From: Bacteroidota bacterium
Lineage (GTDB): Bacteria > Bacteroidota > Bacteroidia > Bacteroidales > UBA932
Assembly: GCA_017860395.1 (NCBI GenBank)
Contig: JAGDMC010000009.1
Span: 1 to 15,946 of the forward strand
Reading direction: 5' to 3'
DNA: 15,946 nt
The notes beneath the pieces were generated by a model. The model had not been told where the DNA came from, ran no database searches, and saw only the letters and a program-made list of their open reading frames with translations. Every line of letters starts with the position of its first letter. The first letter of the stretch is position 1. A program made the position numbers and the translations under genes. This document shows, one piece after another, positions 6,319-14,968 of the stretch.

Positions 6319-7800
6319 GTGGATATTGGAAAACTTATTGTCGATAATGCAAACAAGCCTCTGGTATATGCGTTCCTGATACTGGCAGTATACGCAATCA
6401 CGTTCATTACACTCAGGTTCGGCTTCGTTTTTGGGCTTGCTGTTTCCTTTGCTCCTTTAGTGATTCTTTATCTTATACTCATAATCAATAATCCATACTG
6501 GGGTTTCTTTGCCATATTTATTTTAAATTACTATGTATCAGGCCTATCCAGATACATTAAAGCAATATCTCCCGGGATATTAATGGATGTACTTCTTGTA
6601 GTCACTATTATATCACTGATTTTTCAGGTTTTTAAAAGCGATACGAAATATCACTGGGAAAGAGCGAATAACTCTCTGGTTGTTCTGGCGTTCATTTGGT
6701 TTCTGTATTGTGTTCTGGAACTTCTGAATCCGGGTTCTTCACCGGTTGGATGGATAACCTCGGTCAGAGGAATAGGTGTATACTTTTTAGTAATTGTTGT
6801 AATTACTTCAATAATTATGAAAAGGTACAGGGACTTCAAAATACTTTTGATTACCTGGGCAATCTTGTCCTTAACCGCAGTATTAAAAGCTTTAATACAA
6901 AAATATTTTGGTTTTGATGCATGGGAATCGAGGTGGCTGTATCTCGAAGGCGGGATGGCAACCCATATTATATATTCCGGAGTCAGATACTTCTCGTTCT
7001 ATACAGACGCAGCAAACTTTGGGACAGGAATAGCATTTTCGGGAATAGTCTTTGCTATTACATCTGTTTACATCAAGGGACTACGGCTCAAAATATTTTT
7101 TTTCCTGACATTCCTTGCCTGTATGTATGCAATGTTGATTTCAGGAACAAGAGGGTCAATTGCCGTCCCTTTTGTGGGGTTTACACTATTCGCATTTCTA
7201 TCCAGGAAAACAAGAATAATGATTTCTTCCGCGGTTATTGTAATAACTGCATATCTGTTATTAAATTTTACCAGTTACGGAAACGGAATTTCGTATATAC
7301 GAAGGCTACGCTCGGCTTTTAATATTGAAGATGCATCCTTTCAGGTTCGGATAGAAAATCAGAAGAAATTAAAAGTATATTTAGCCGACAAACCTATCGG
7401 AGCCGGAATCGGAATGAGCCGGGGGAGCGCAAAAACCTACCGGCCCGATCCATATCTGGCGAAAATTCCAAACGACTCGTGGTATGTTATGATTTGGGTT
7501 GAAACAGGTATAATTGGTTTGATACTTCATGTCTTTATACTTCTTTATATCGTTTCATATGGGGCTTATATTGTTTATTTCCGCCTGAAAGACAATGAAC
7601 TCAGAGGCCTGGTCACGGCACTTATATGTGGACTCTCGGGAGTATATGTTGCTTCCTACAGCCTTGAAATTATGGGACAGTTTCCTACCGGATTTATCTT
7701 GTATATAAGTATGACCCTTATTTTTATTAGTCCAAAATTCGATGAAGAGATTGAGGAGACGAAAAAAGTAAATGATAAGAAGTATGAAATTACTACCTGA
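6319..7800 (+). CDS. O-antigen polymerase/ligase family membrane protein (Wzy-like)
   Basis: 493 residues with roughly ten to twelve hydrophobic membrane segments. In the middle, a membrane segment ends in MLISGTRGS (272-280), the SGTRG motif typical of the O-antigen ligase/polymerase (Wzy_C) family. It is followed by a large periplasmic loop (about 325-385) containing IGAGIGMSRGSAKTYRPD and a PNDSWYVMIWVETG segment that leads into the next helix, as in WaaL and Wzy proteins. In a Wzx/Wzy operon it most likely polymerises repeat units on undecaprenyl pyrophosphate at the periplasmic face. Sequence alone does not separate polymerase from lipid A-core ligase, and the locus has no second candidate. 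It starts with GTG behind AAAGGAG and overlaps the next gene. Confidence 0.86.
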   Translation: MDIGKLIVDNANKPLVYAFLILAVYAITFITLRFGFVFGLAVSFAPLVILYLILIINNPYWGFFAIFILNYYVSGLSRYIKAISPGILMDVLLVVTIISLIFQVFKSDTKYHWERANNSLVVLAFIWFLYCVLELLNPGSSPVGWITSVRGIGVYFLVIVVITSIIMKRYRDFKILLITWAILSLTAVLKALIQKYFGFDAWESRWLYLEGGMATHIIYSGVRYFSFYTDAANFGTGIAFSGIVFAITSVYIKGLRLKIFFFLTFLACMYAMLISGTRGSIAVPFVGFTLFAFLSRKTRIMISSAVIVITAYLLLNFTSYGNGISYIRRLRSAFNIEDASFQVRIENQKKLKVYLADKPIGAGIGMSRGSAKTYRPDPYLAKIPNDSWYVMIWVETGIIGLILHVFILLYIVSYGAYIVYFRLKDNELRGLVTALICGLSGVYVASYSLEIMGQFPTGFILYISMTLIFISPKFDEEIEETKKVNDKKYEITT

Positions 7801-8686
7801 TATTTCTTTCGTTATTTTAAACTATAACGGAATAGAGGACACAAGAGAACTGCTGATAAGTATTAAAAAAAATCTGCAGGATATTCTTTATGAAGTAATA
7901 GTTGTTGATAATGGCTCAAAAGCAGATGAGTATTCAGAACTTAAAAATGAGTTTCAGGAATATATAATTTTGAAAAATCAGACAAACCTTGGGTTTGCAG
8001 GAGGAAATAATGTCGGAATAAAAGCAAGCACCGGGCGATATATAATGCTGATTAACAATGATACATTATTAACGGATTCTTCTATAAGCCAGCTTGTAAA
8101 AAATATGGATGAACACCCCGAAATAGGTGCCATATCTCCAAAAATTCATTTTTTCTCGCCTTCGGGAGTTATTCAATATGCAGGATATACAAGATTATCC
8201 AGATTTACTTTAAGGAATAAAGGCATTGGATTTGGAGAAACAGACAGAGGTCAGTATGACGTATACGGGCGTACGGAATCGTTACATGGAGCAGCAATGA
8301 TGATTCGCAGAGTGATAATAAGTAAGACTGGGTTAATGCCGGAGGATTATTTTCTATATTATGAGGAACTGGACTGGAGCGAGATGATAAAAAAGGCCGG
8401 ATTTGAAATATGGTTTGACCCGAGTGCTGTAATCGTTCACAAGGAAAGTAGGAGTACAGGAAGAAATAGTCCTTTAAAAAAGTACTATATGGTACGAAAC
8501 AGACTTATATTTGCTAAAAGGAACAGAAGAGGATTAACCAGAATATTTGCCATCCTCTATCAGCTAACCATTGCTGATATCAGAGAATTAATCGGATCTC
8601 TTTTAGTTGGCAGGGTTGACTTAGCTATTGCAACCATTCATGGTGTAATGGATTTTTTCTTTAACAATAAGAATTATTCTAAATAA
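7784..8686 (+). CDS. GT2 family glycosyltransferase, rhamnosyltransferase-like
   Basis: 300 residues. An N-terminal GT-A domain begins with VILNYNG (10-16), then VIVVDNGS (39-45 region, D42) for nucleotide binding, NLGFAGGNN (68-76), and INNDT (90-94) as the DxD-equivalent metal site. LHGAAMMI and FLYYEELDWSEMIKKAG match the acceptor-site region of the WbbL/RfbF-like GT2 group, where the ED/EE pair supplies the catalytic base. The C-terminal 60 residues are basic and hydrophobic and probably associate with the membrane. It is cytoplasmic or membrane-peripheral and adds a sugar to the lipid-linked repeat unit; rhamnose is typical of the group but not proven. I chose ATG 7784 (17-nt overlap with the polymerase gene); ATG 7772, four codons upstream, is also possible. 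Confidence 0.9.
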   Translation: MKLLPDISFVILNYNGIEDTRELLISIKKNLQDILYEVIVVDNGSKADEYSELKNEFQEYIILKNQTNLGFAGGNNVGIKASTGRYIMLINNDTLLTDSSISQLVKNMDEHPEIGAISPKIHFFSPSGVIQYAGYTRLSRFTLRNKGIGFGETDRGQYDVYGRTESLHGAAMMIRRVIISKTGLMPEDYFLYYEELDWSEMIKKAGFEIWFDPSAVIVHKESRSTGRNSPLKKYYMVRNRLIFAKRNRRGLTRIFAILYQLTIADIRELIGSLLVGRVDLAIATIHGVMDFFFNNKNYSK

Positions 8687-8693
8687 TCAATTA

Positions 8694-9851
8694 ATGGAAA
8701 ACCTGCTTATTATTACTGACAAAATATTCTTCGGTATAATTGCTATTTCGGTTATATATGCTTTTGCATTTGCTTTTTTTTCTGTTTTAGGCAAGAAAAA
8801 ACGATATCCTCTTGCAAAAAAACAAGAAAGATTTTTGGTTCTGATTCCAGCTTATAAAGAAGATAGGGTTATTATTCAGACGGTTGAATCGATACTTGAT
8901 CAGGAATATCCGGAAAACAGAATGGATATTGTTGTTATTTCGGACAAAATGGAAAATGCAACTAACCTGATTTTATCTGAGATGCCTGTAATTCTTATGG
9001 AAATTAATCCAGAACAAAGTTCAAAGGCATATGCAATGAATTATGCGATTGAAAATATGGCTGATAAGAATTATGACGTAGTCGTTATCTTAGATGCTGA
9101 TAATATTGTTGCAAGCAAATTCATTTCAGATATAAACGATGCTTTTTATTCAGGAGCTACTGCTGTACAAACTCACAGAACAGCTAAGAACCTGGATAAC
9201 GACATGGCAATTCTTGATGCGATTAGTGAGGAGATTAATAACTCAATCTTTAGAAGAGGGCATGTAAAAGTAGGATTGTCTTCTGCTTTGATTGGTTCGG
9301 GAATAGCATTAGAATACAAATGGTTTAGTGAAAATGTTAGTAAACTTAGTACAGCCGGCGAAGACAAAGAAATGGAAATTCTTCTTCTCAGGGAGGGTAT
9401 TTTTATAGATTTTCTTGACTATGTTTTTGTTTATGACGAAAAGGTAAAAAAAGAGGAGATATTCTATAACCAACGAAGAAGGTGGCTCTCTTCTCAATTT
9501 TATTCTTTGTATTCAGGGCTGAAATATTTACCTAAAGCACTTTTTAACTTAAATCTGGATTATCTCGATAAAATTTTTCAGTGGATGTTGCTTCCCAAAA
9601 TTATATTGCTTGGAATTATTTCAGTAATAATTGTTATTACAACTTTTATAAGCATAGAACTCTCTTTCAAATGGTGGGCTCTATTCCTTTTGCTAATGAC
9701 GTCATTTGTATTAGCGTTGCCTGGCTTTCTCATTACAGCAAAAAATATTGGAGTAATAAAAAAGCTGCCACTGCTATTTTTATTGATGTTTATTAATTTG
9801 TTCAGAACAAAAGGTGCAAATGGTAAATTTATTCATACTCCAAAAGGATAA
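8694..9851 (+). CDS. Membrane-embedded GT2 glycosyltransferase with QxxRW motif
   Basis: 385 residues. One N-terminal membrane segment (8-33) is followed by a cytoplasmic GT-A domain: FLVLIPAYKED (47-57), VVISDK (80-85), ILDADN (132-137) as the metal-binding DxD site, AGEDKE (221-226) with the catalytic acid, and QRRRW (260-264), the QxxRW motif seen in processive and related membrane GT2 enzymes. Two to three membrane segments follow (about 296-320, 327-348 and 355-370). The C-terminus ends FIHTPKG, a tail I recall from Bacteroidota GT2 enzymes. QxxRW suggests an enzyme like cellulose, hyaluronan or poly-GlcNAc synthases in mechanism, but the short membrane part and operon setting fit a single-sugar transferase. 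The spacer is 7 nt before and 3 nt after. Confidence 0.9.
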   Translation: MENLLIITDKIFFGIIAISVIYAFAFAFFSVLGKKKRYPLAKKQERFLVLIPAYKEDRVIIQTVESILDQEYPENRMDIVVISDKMENATNLILSEMPVILMEINPEQSSKAYAMNYAIENMADKNYDVVVILDADNIVASKFISDINDAFYSGATAVQTHRTAKNLDNDMAILDAISEEINNSIFRRGHVKVGLSSALIGSGIALEYKWFSENVSKLSTAGEDKEMEILLLREGIFIDFLDYVFVYDEKVKKEEIFYNQRRRWLSSQFYSLYSGLKYLPKALFNLNLDYLDKIFQWMLLPKIILLGIISVIIVITTFISIELSFKWWALFLLLMTSFVLALPGFLITAKNIGVIKKLPLLFLLMFINLFRTKGANGKFIHTPKG

Positions 9852-9854
9852 AAA

Positions 9855-10988
9855 ATGAAAATTGCAATTGAAGCTCAGAGAATATTTCGTGATAATAAAC
9901 ACGGGATGGATTTTGTTGCTTTGGAATGTATCCGGGAGCTTCAGAAAATAGACAAAGTAAATGAGTATTATATTCTGGTCGGCGGTGGACCGGATCGTGG
10001 AGTTCTTTCTGAAACGCCAAATTTTCACATAATTGAAATTAAAGTTCCTTCATATCCACTCTGGGAACAAATAGGGATACCTATAGCAATCAATAAAATT
10101 AAGCCAGATTTGCTCCATTGTACAAGCAACACAGCTCCTTTTTGTATTAACACCCCTCTACTGCTCACATTGCACGATATAATATTTCTTGAAAAAAGAA
10201 AAACCATAAGCAAATCCGTATATCAGAATCTTGGATGGTATTACAGAAAACTTGTAGTTCCAAGGGCAATCAGGAATAGTGAAAGAATTATAACTGTATC
10301 TGATTTTGAAGCAAAAAGGATAAAAGACAGGTTGGACCTTCCGGATAGTAAAATATCATATATCTATAACGGATTTGGCAAGCATTTTCACAAAATCGGA
10401 GACCATTGCGGGGTTACTTCAAAATATATATCTGCAAAAAATTATTTTTTCTTCCTGGGGAACACTGATCCTAAGAAAAACACAGAAAATGTACTAAAAG
10501 CATACGGGATATATTTGGAAAAATCGTTATGTAAAGCACCCTTACTTATAGCAGATTTAAAGGAATCCCATATTGACTCCATATTGATGAAGTTAAACCT
10601 CCGGCACATTAAAAGCAATATGGTCATTTGTGATTATATACCTAATAAGGATCTTCCATATATTTTTTCCGGCGCATTGCTATTCCTTTATCCTTCTTTG
10701 AGAGAGAGCTTTGGCATCCCGATACTTGAGTCTATGGCCTGCGGTACACCGGTGATTACGTCAAATACATCTGCAATGCCCGAGATTGCCGGAGATGCTG
10801 CATTGCTGGTCGATCCGTATAGTCCGGAATCAATCGCAGAAGGAATACTTAAAATTGAGACAGACGAAAACTTGCGGAAAGAACTTATTAATTCCGGAAA
10901 TGAAAGAATAAAGCTTTTTTCCTGGGAAAAAACTGCAACAGAACTGTTGAAAATTTATAAAAACATTGTTAATCATGAAATGGTATAA
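9855..10988 (+). CDS. GT4 (GT1-clan) glycosyltransferase
   Basis: 377 residues with the two Rossmann-like halves of a GT-B enzyme. The N-terminal half starts MKIAIEAQRIF and carries LLHCTSNTAP (87-96) and TLHDIIFLE (105-113). RIITVSDFEAKRI (144-156) is the typical linker motif. The C-terminal half has FFLGNTDPKKNTENVLKAY (199-217) and the donor-binding E-x7-E motif ESFGIPILE (E284 and E292), followed by MACGTPVITS. These are all standard for family GT4 retaining transferases that use nucleotide sugars. It is soluble or peripheral at the cytoplasmic face. The sugar is not predictable. AAAAGGA before the stop of the preceding gene may act as its ribosome binding site. Confidence 0.92.
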   Translation: MKIAIEAQRIFRDNKHGMDFVALECIRELQKIDKVNEYYILVGGGPDRGVLSETPNFHIIEIKVPSYPLWEQIGIPIAINKIKPDLLHCTSNTAPFCINTPLLLTLHDIIFLEKRKTISKSVYQNLGWYYRKLVVPRAIRNSERIITVSDFEAKRIKDRLDLPDSKISYIYNGFGKHFHKIGDHCGVTSKYISAKNYFFFLGNTDPKKNTENVLKAYGIYLEKSLCKAPLLIADLKESHIDSILMKLNLRHIKSNMVICDYIPNKDLPYIFSGALLFLYPSLRESFGIPILESMACGTPVITSNTSAMPEIAGDAALLVDPYSPESIAEGILKIETDENLRKELINSGNERIKLFSWEKTATELLKIYKNIVNHEMV

Positions 10989-11832
10989 AAAATATCTTTC
11001 TGTCTTCGAAAAGCCATTCAGTAATGCACCATCGGAGATAGTCAATGAGGTAAAACAGAACCTTTCAAAAATTAAAAGTGATACTCCTGTTGCTTCAGTT
11101 GTTGTAATTGCATATAACGAAGAGAAGAGATTACTGAGCTGCCTCTGGTCACTGAGTGATTCAAAATGTAAATATCCTATAGAAATTATTGGGGTAAACA
11201 ACAATTCGACTGACAGGACTGCAGATGTATATGATGCTGTTGGGCTAAAATATTACTTTGAGGAGAAGAAAAGTGCCGGATATGCCAGGAACAGAGGGCT
11301 GTATGAGGCGAAGGGGAAATACTATATCTGTATAGATGCCGATACGATGTATCCGCCGAAATACATTGAAACAATGATTGAAAGGCTTAAAAAACCGGGT
11401 GTTGTTGCGGCATGTTCATTATGGAGCTATGCTCCGAGCAAGGAGTTTCCAAGGTTCTGGATGACTATTTACGAGTTTTTCAGGGATGTTCATCTTTTCG
11501 TGCTTTCATTCAAGAGTCCGGAATATTGTATAAGAGGGATGGTCTTTGCCCATGTGACCGACCTGGCCAGGGCAGATGGTTATAGAGTTGACATCAAAAG
11601 AGGAGAAGACGGAACAATGGCTTTTGGACTTAAAAAGCATGGAAAGATAAGTTTTGTAAGGAATAGAAAAGCAAGGGTTGTAACGTCTACTGCTACGTTA
11701 AAGGCCGATGGTTCCTTAATAAATGCTTTTTGGGAAAGAGTAAAGGGAGCTTTAAAAGGATCGCGGAAATATTTCAGAAAGAACAAAGGTGTTGTAAAAG
11801 ATCATCCGTCGAACCTTATTGATAAGGATTGA
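10975..11832 (+). CDS. GT2 family glycosyltransferase
   Basis: 285 residues. After an unusual 38-residue basic N-terminal extension, the GT-A domain starts with VASVVVIAYNEEKRL (about 39-53). NNNSTDRTADV (75-85) follows where most GT2 enzymes have DDGSTD, so the first Asp is replaced by Asn. SAGYARNRGL precedes IDADT (120-124), the metal site. RGEDGTM (209-215) carries the likely catalytic acid pair. The C-terminus is basic and non-hydrophobic. I prefer ATG 10975, which overlaps the preceding gene by 14 nt; TTG 10966 would add three codons. The role is addition of one sugar to the repeat unit; donor and linkage are unknown. Confidence 0.9.
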   Translation: MKWYKKYLSVFEKPFSNAPSEIVNEVKQNLSKIKSDTPVASVVVIAYNEEKRLLSCLWSLSDSKCKYPIEIIGVNNNSTDRTADVYDAVGLKYYFEEKKSAGYARNRGLYEAKGKYYICIDADTMYPPKYIETMIERLKKPGVVAACSLWSYAPSKEFPRFWMTIYEFFRDVHLFVLSFKSPEYCIRGMVFAHVTDLARADGYRVDIKRGEDGTMAFGLKKHGKISFVRNRKARVVTSTATLKADGSLINAFWERVKGALKGSRKYFRKNKGVVKDHPSNLIDKD

Positions 11833-11854
11833 AATTAATTATATATAGCCATTT

Positions 11855-13312
11855 ATGTCTCTGCAGGAAAAAACGTTTAAAGGAATAATCTGGAGTTTTG
11901 TCGACAACTTTGCAAGTCAGGGTGTTGAATTTATTGTCGGGATTATTCTTGCGCGCATACTTACTCCTCATGAGTTTGGCCTGATAGGTATGCTGACTGT
12001 TTTTATCGCCATAAGCCAGACTTTCATAGATAGTGGCTTCACTAATGCGTTGATAAGAAAAAGCAACTGCACCCAAAAAGACTATTCAACGGTATTCTTT
12101 TTCAATATATCAGTTTCACTGTTTCTATACTTTGTCCTGTTTGCTTCGTCCGAAGCAATTGGTTCTTTTTTCAAAGAGCCTCAATTGGGAATTCTGTTGA
12201 AAGTTCTGGGTTTATGTCTTGTTTTTGGCTCAATCTCAATGATTCAGAAGACAATTCTAACCAAAGAGATAAACTTCAAACAGCAAACTAAGATTTCACT
12301 GTTTTCATCGGTAATATCCGGTGCAATAGGAATTCTAATGGCATTAAACGGATACGGAGTCTGGAGTCTGGTCGGCAGAGCTTTAATATCCCTTATATTA
12401 AGTTCGATACTTTTCTGGATAAGCAGCAAATGGAGACCTTCGTTTATTTTCAGCAAAAGCTCATTTAAGGAACTTTTTGGATTTGGCAGCAAGTTGTTGG
12501 TAAGCGGGCTTATTGATACTATTTACAATAATATATATTACCTGATTATCGGAAAATATTTCTCAACAAAAGAACTTGGTTTGTATACAAGAGCAGATCA
12601 GTTCAAGAATATTTTTTCGCAAAATATAACCAGTGTAATACAACGAGTGTCATTTCCAACTTTATCATTAATTAAAGAGGACCCGGACAGGTTAAGGGAG
12701 AGTTATCAAAAACTCTTGAGAAGCACGATGTTCATTACCTTTTCATTGATGTTTTCGATGGCAGCAATGTCTAAGTCAATGATATTTACCCTTGTTGGCG
12801 AAAAATGGCTTCCGGCGGCACCTTACCTCGAGCTACTTTGCTTTGTCGGGATTTTTTATCCCCTGAATTCCCTTAATCTTAATATATTAAATGTGAAGGG
12901 GCGTTCAGATCTTTTCTTAAGACTGGAAATTATCAAGAAGATTATTTTTATCCCGGTAATAGTAATTGGAGTCTTCTATGGTATTAAAGCACTTATACTG
13001 GGTATGATATTCAATTCGCTTGTGGCATATTTTATTAACAGTTATTATTCCGGAAGACTTATAGGATATTCTGTCTTTCGCCAGATAACCGATATAAAAC
13101 CATCATTTTTAATAGGTATGGTTGTCGGGGCACTATTATATATTGAGTCTTTAATTATTCCGGGCAATCTGTATATAATTTTTATTATCCAATGTATCTC
13201 GGCACCTCTCTTTATTTTGATTTTCTCGGAGATAACACAATTCAAAGACTATCTTTTTCTAAAAAAGATTATATTTGATTATATATTTAAAAATGATGAC
13301 AGAGAAAGATAA
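11855..13312 (+). CDS. Wzx-type lipid-linked oligosaccharide flippase
   Basis: 485 residues with about twelve to fourteen membrane helices and the MOP-superfamily layout. The N-terminal motif GIIWSFVDNFASQGVEFIVG is followed by ILARILTPHEFGLIGM (48-63 region), the 'R-L-P-x-FG' signature of the polysaccharide transport group. A KYFSTKELGLYTRADQ repeat of that motif occurs mid-protein (about residues 233-248), as expected from the internal pseudo-symmetry. It moves the undecaprenyl-pyrophosphate-linked repeat unit from the cytoplasmic to the periplasmic side for polymerisation. It closely resembles the WzxC/TuaB-like branch in general form. Its last codons overlap the aminotransferase gene by 20 nt. 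Confidence 0.92.
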   Translation: MSLQEKTFKGIIWSFVDNFASQGVEFIVGIILARILTPHEFGLIGMLTVFIAISQTFIDSGFTNALIRKSNCTQKDYSTVFFFNISVSLFLYFVLFASSEAIGSFFKEPQLGILLKVLGLCLVFGSISMIQKTILTKEINFKQQTKISLFSSVISGAIGILMALNGYGVWSLVGRALISLILSSILFWISSKWRPSFIFSKSSFKELFGFGSKLLVSGLIDTIYNNIYYLIIGKYFSTKELGLYTRADQFKNIFSQNITSVIQRVSFPTLSLIKEDPDRLRESYQKLLRSTMFITFSLMFSMAAMSKSMIFTLVGEKWLPAAPYLELLCFVGIFYPLNSLNLNILNVKGRSDLFLRLEIIKKIIFIPVIVIGVFYGIKALILGMIFNSLVAYFINSYYSGRLIGYSVFRQITDIKPSFLIGMVVGALLYIESLIIPGNLYIIFIIQCISAPLFILIFSEITQFKDYLFLKKIIFDYIFKNDDRER

Positions 13313-14408
13313 TATCTATGTTACCCAACCGGCAATGCCTCCATTGGATGAATTTCTTGAGTCTCTCACAGAAATATGGGGGAATAAAATAATCACAAAT
13401 AATGGTCCTTTCCATATTCAGTTTGAGAAAGCTTTGGCGGAGTATCTCGGCGTAAATTACATCTCTCTCTTTTCCAATGGTACGCTAGCCTTGATTACTG
13501 CATTACAGGCACTCAGAATAACAGGAGAGGTAATTACGACGCCATTCAGTTTTGTGGCAACAACTCACTCTCTCTGGTGGAATAATATTAAGCCTGTGTT
13601 TGTTGATGTTGAACCGGATTATTTCACATTAGATCCTGAAAAAGTTGAAGCTGCCATTACACCGCAGACTACTGCAATCATGCCGGTACACGTTTATGGA
13701 AATCCTTGCAAGATGGATAGATTGCAGGAAATTGCAGATACCTACGGGTTAAAAATAATTTATGATGCGGCACATGCTTTTGGGGTTAAACAAAACGGAA
13801 GTTCGGTTCTTAATTGCGGGAACCTGTCAATATTAAGTTTTCATGCCACCAAAGTTTTTAATACGATTGAAGGAGGAGCTATCATTTGCCCGGATGAAAA
13901 ATCAAAGAAAAGGATTGATTACCTCAAAAACTTTGGATTTGCAGGAGAAACAACAGTAATAGAGCCCGGAATCAATGCAAAAATGAATGAAATTCAAGCC
14001 GCATACGGGTTAATTCAGTTAAAATACGTAGATCAATACATACAGCAGAGAAAAGAAATTGTTGATTTATATAGAAAAAACCTTGCCGGAGTAGATGGAA
14101 TTGATTTTATGGATGATATCCCGGGAGTTCATCATAATTATGCATATTTCCCAATTATCGTGGATACAATTAAGTACGGTAAATCGAGAGATGAGCTTTA
14201 TGAGATATTAAAAGAGCACAACATATTCGGACGCAGATACTTCTATCCGTTAATAAGTCAGTTCCCCACATATAGGGGATTGCCGTCTTCAAGTCAAACC
14301 AATCTTCCGGTTGCCACAAAGATTGCAAGTGAGGTTCTGTGTCTTCCCATATATCCACATCTCCCTCATTCGGATATTGATAGAATATGTTCAATAATCA
14401 GCAAATAA
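13293..14408 (+). CDS. Sugar-nucleotide 4-aminotransferase (DegT/DnrJ/EryC1/StrS family)
   Basis: 371 residues, the normal length for the family. It is a PLP enzyme that converts a nucleotide-linked keto-sugar, typically dTDP-4-keto-6-deoxyglucose, to an amino sugar using glutamate. Visible sites: TNNGPF and SLFSNGT near the N-terminus, TTPFSFVATTHS, VHVYGNP, the PLP-contacting D158 (YDAAHAFG), and K187 (SFHATKVFNTIEGG), which forms the Schiff base. NAKMNEIQAAYG is the C-terminal family motif. The HATKVFNTIEGG variant resembles VioA-like 4-aminotransferases more than 3-aminotransferases, so the product is probably a dTDP-4-amino-4,6-dideoxyhexose (Qui4N or Fuc4N). This is inference from memory of the family. 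The start is ATG 13293 or the adjacent ATG 13296, overlapping the flippase gene; TTG 13275 is less likely. Confidence 0.92.
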   Translation: MMTEKDNIYVTQPAMPPLDEFLESLTEIWGNKIITNNGPFHIQFEKALAEYLGVNYISLFSNGTLALITALQALRITGEVITTPFSFVATTHSLWWNNIKPVFVDVEPDYFTLDPEKVEAAITPQTTAIMPVHVYGNPCKMDRLQEIADTYGLKIIYDAAHAFGVKQNGSSVLNCGNLSILSFHATKVFNTIEGGAIICPDEKSKKRIDYLKNFGFAGETTVIEPGINAKMNEIQAAYGLIQLKYVDQYIQQRKEIVDLYRKNLAGVDGIDFMDDIPGVHHNYAYFPIIVDTIKYGKSRDELYEILKEHNIFGRRYFYPLISQFPTYRGLPSSSQTNLPVATKIASEVLCLPIYPHLPHSDIDRICSIISK

Positions 14409-14418
14409 TTAAAAAATC

Positions 14419-14955
14419 ATGAATTCATTTTACAGTAAAAATGAACTTGATAAAATTGGGTTTAGCAAAGTAGGGGATAATGTACTTATTAGCCGCTTTG
14501 CCAGATTTTACGGCCCCGAAAAGATGCAGATAGGGAGCAATGTCCGGATAGACGATTTTTGTATACTCTCAGGCGATATTATACTTCACGATTTTATTCA
14601 CATTTCTGCTTTTTGCGCCCTGTATGGAAAATTCGGGATAGAAATTGACGACTATTCCGGACTCTCTCCCAGGTGCACTGTCTTTAGTGCAACTGATGAC
14701 TTTTCAGGAGACTTTCTTGTAGGACCAATGGTTAACTCCGGCTTAACGAATGTTAAAGGCGGGAAAGTTATGATAAATAAGTACTCTCAGGTTGGTGCCG
14801 GAAGTGTTGTGCTGCCAGGTATTACTGTTAGGGAAGGAGTCGCTGTGGGAGCTATGTCACTTGTAAACAAAACACTTGATGAGTGGTCTGTATTTGCAGG
14901 AATTCCCTGCAAGTTTGTCAAAAAAAGAACTAAAAAATTGCTTGAGCTAATCTAA
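14419..14955 (+). CDS. Hexapeptide-repeat (left-handed beta-helix) acyltransferase
   Basis: 178 residues. Imperfect hexapeptide repeats occur throughout: VGDNVLISR, IGSNVRIDDFCILSGD, IEIDDYSGLSP, VMINKYSQVGAGSVVLPG and ITVREGVAVGAMSLV. The protein ends FAGIPCKFVKKR, the conserved end of the LacA/WbbJ-like group. It should form a trimer that uses an acyl-CoA, usually acetyl-CoA. The usual catalytic His in the loop before a TDH-type motif is not visible; the loop reads FSATDDFSGDF (89-99). The only His residues are H57 and H61. Lying between an aminotransferase and a GT56 transferase, it is a good candidate for N-acylating the amino sugar, in the role WecD plays in enterobacterial common antigen synthesis. 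O-acetylation of another residue is an alternative. Confidence 0.88.
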   Translation: MNSFYSKNELDKIGFSKVGDNVLISRFARFYGPEKMQIGSNVRIDDFCILSGDIILHDFIHISAFCALYGKFGIEIDDYSGLSPRCTVFSATDDFSGDFLVGPMVNSGLTNVKGGKVMINKYSQVGAGSVVLPGITVREGVAVGAMSLVNKTLDEWSVFAGIPCKFVKKRTKKLLELI

Positions 14956-14968
14956 AAATTCTAAAAAA

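Noticed and set aside
6921..7322. 133-codon open frame on the plus strand inside the polymerase-like gene
   Set aside because: It lies wholly within the polymerase gene in another frame. The translation is rich in Cys, Arg and Asn with no recognisable family, while the overlapping frame has membrane helices and the SGTRG motif.
10830..11204. 124-codon leftward open frame spanning the GT4/GT2 junction
   Set aside because: It is antisense to two well-supported glycosyltransferase genes, has a Ser/Phe/Cys-rich composition typical of antisense frames, and no motif.
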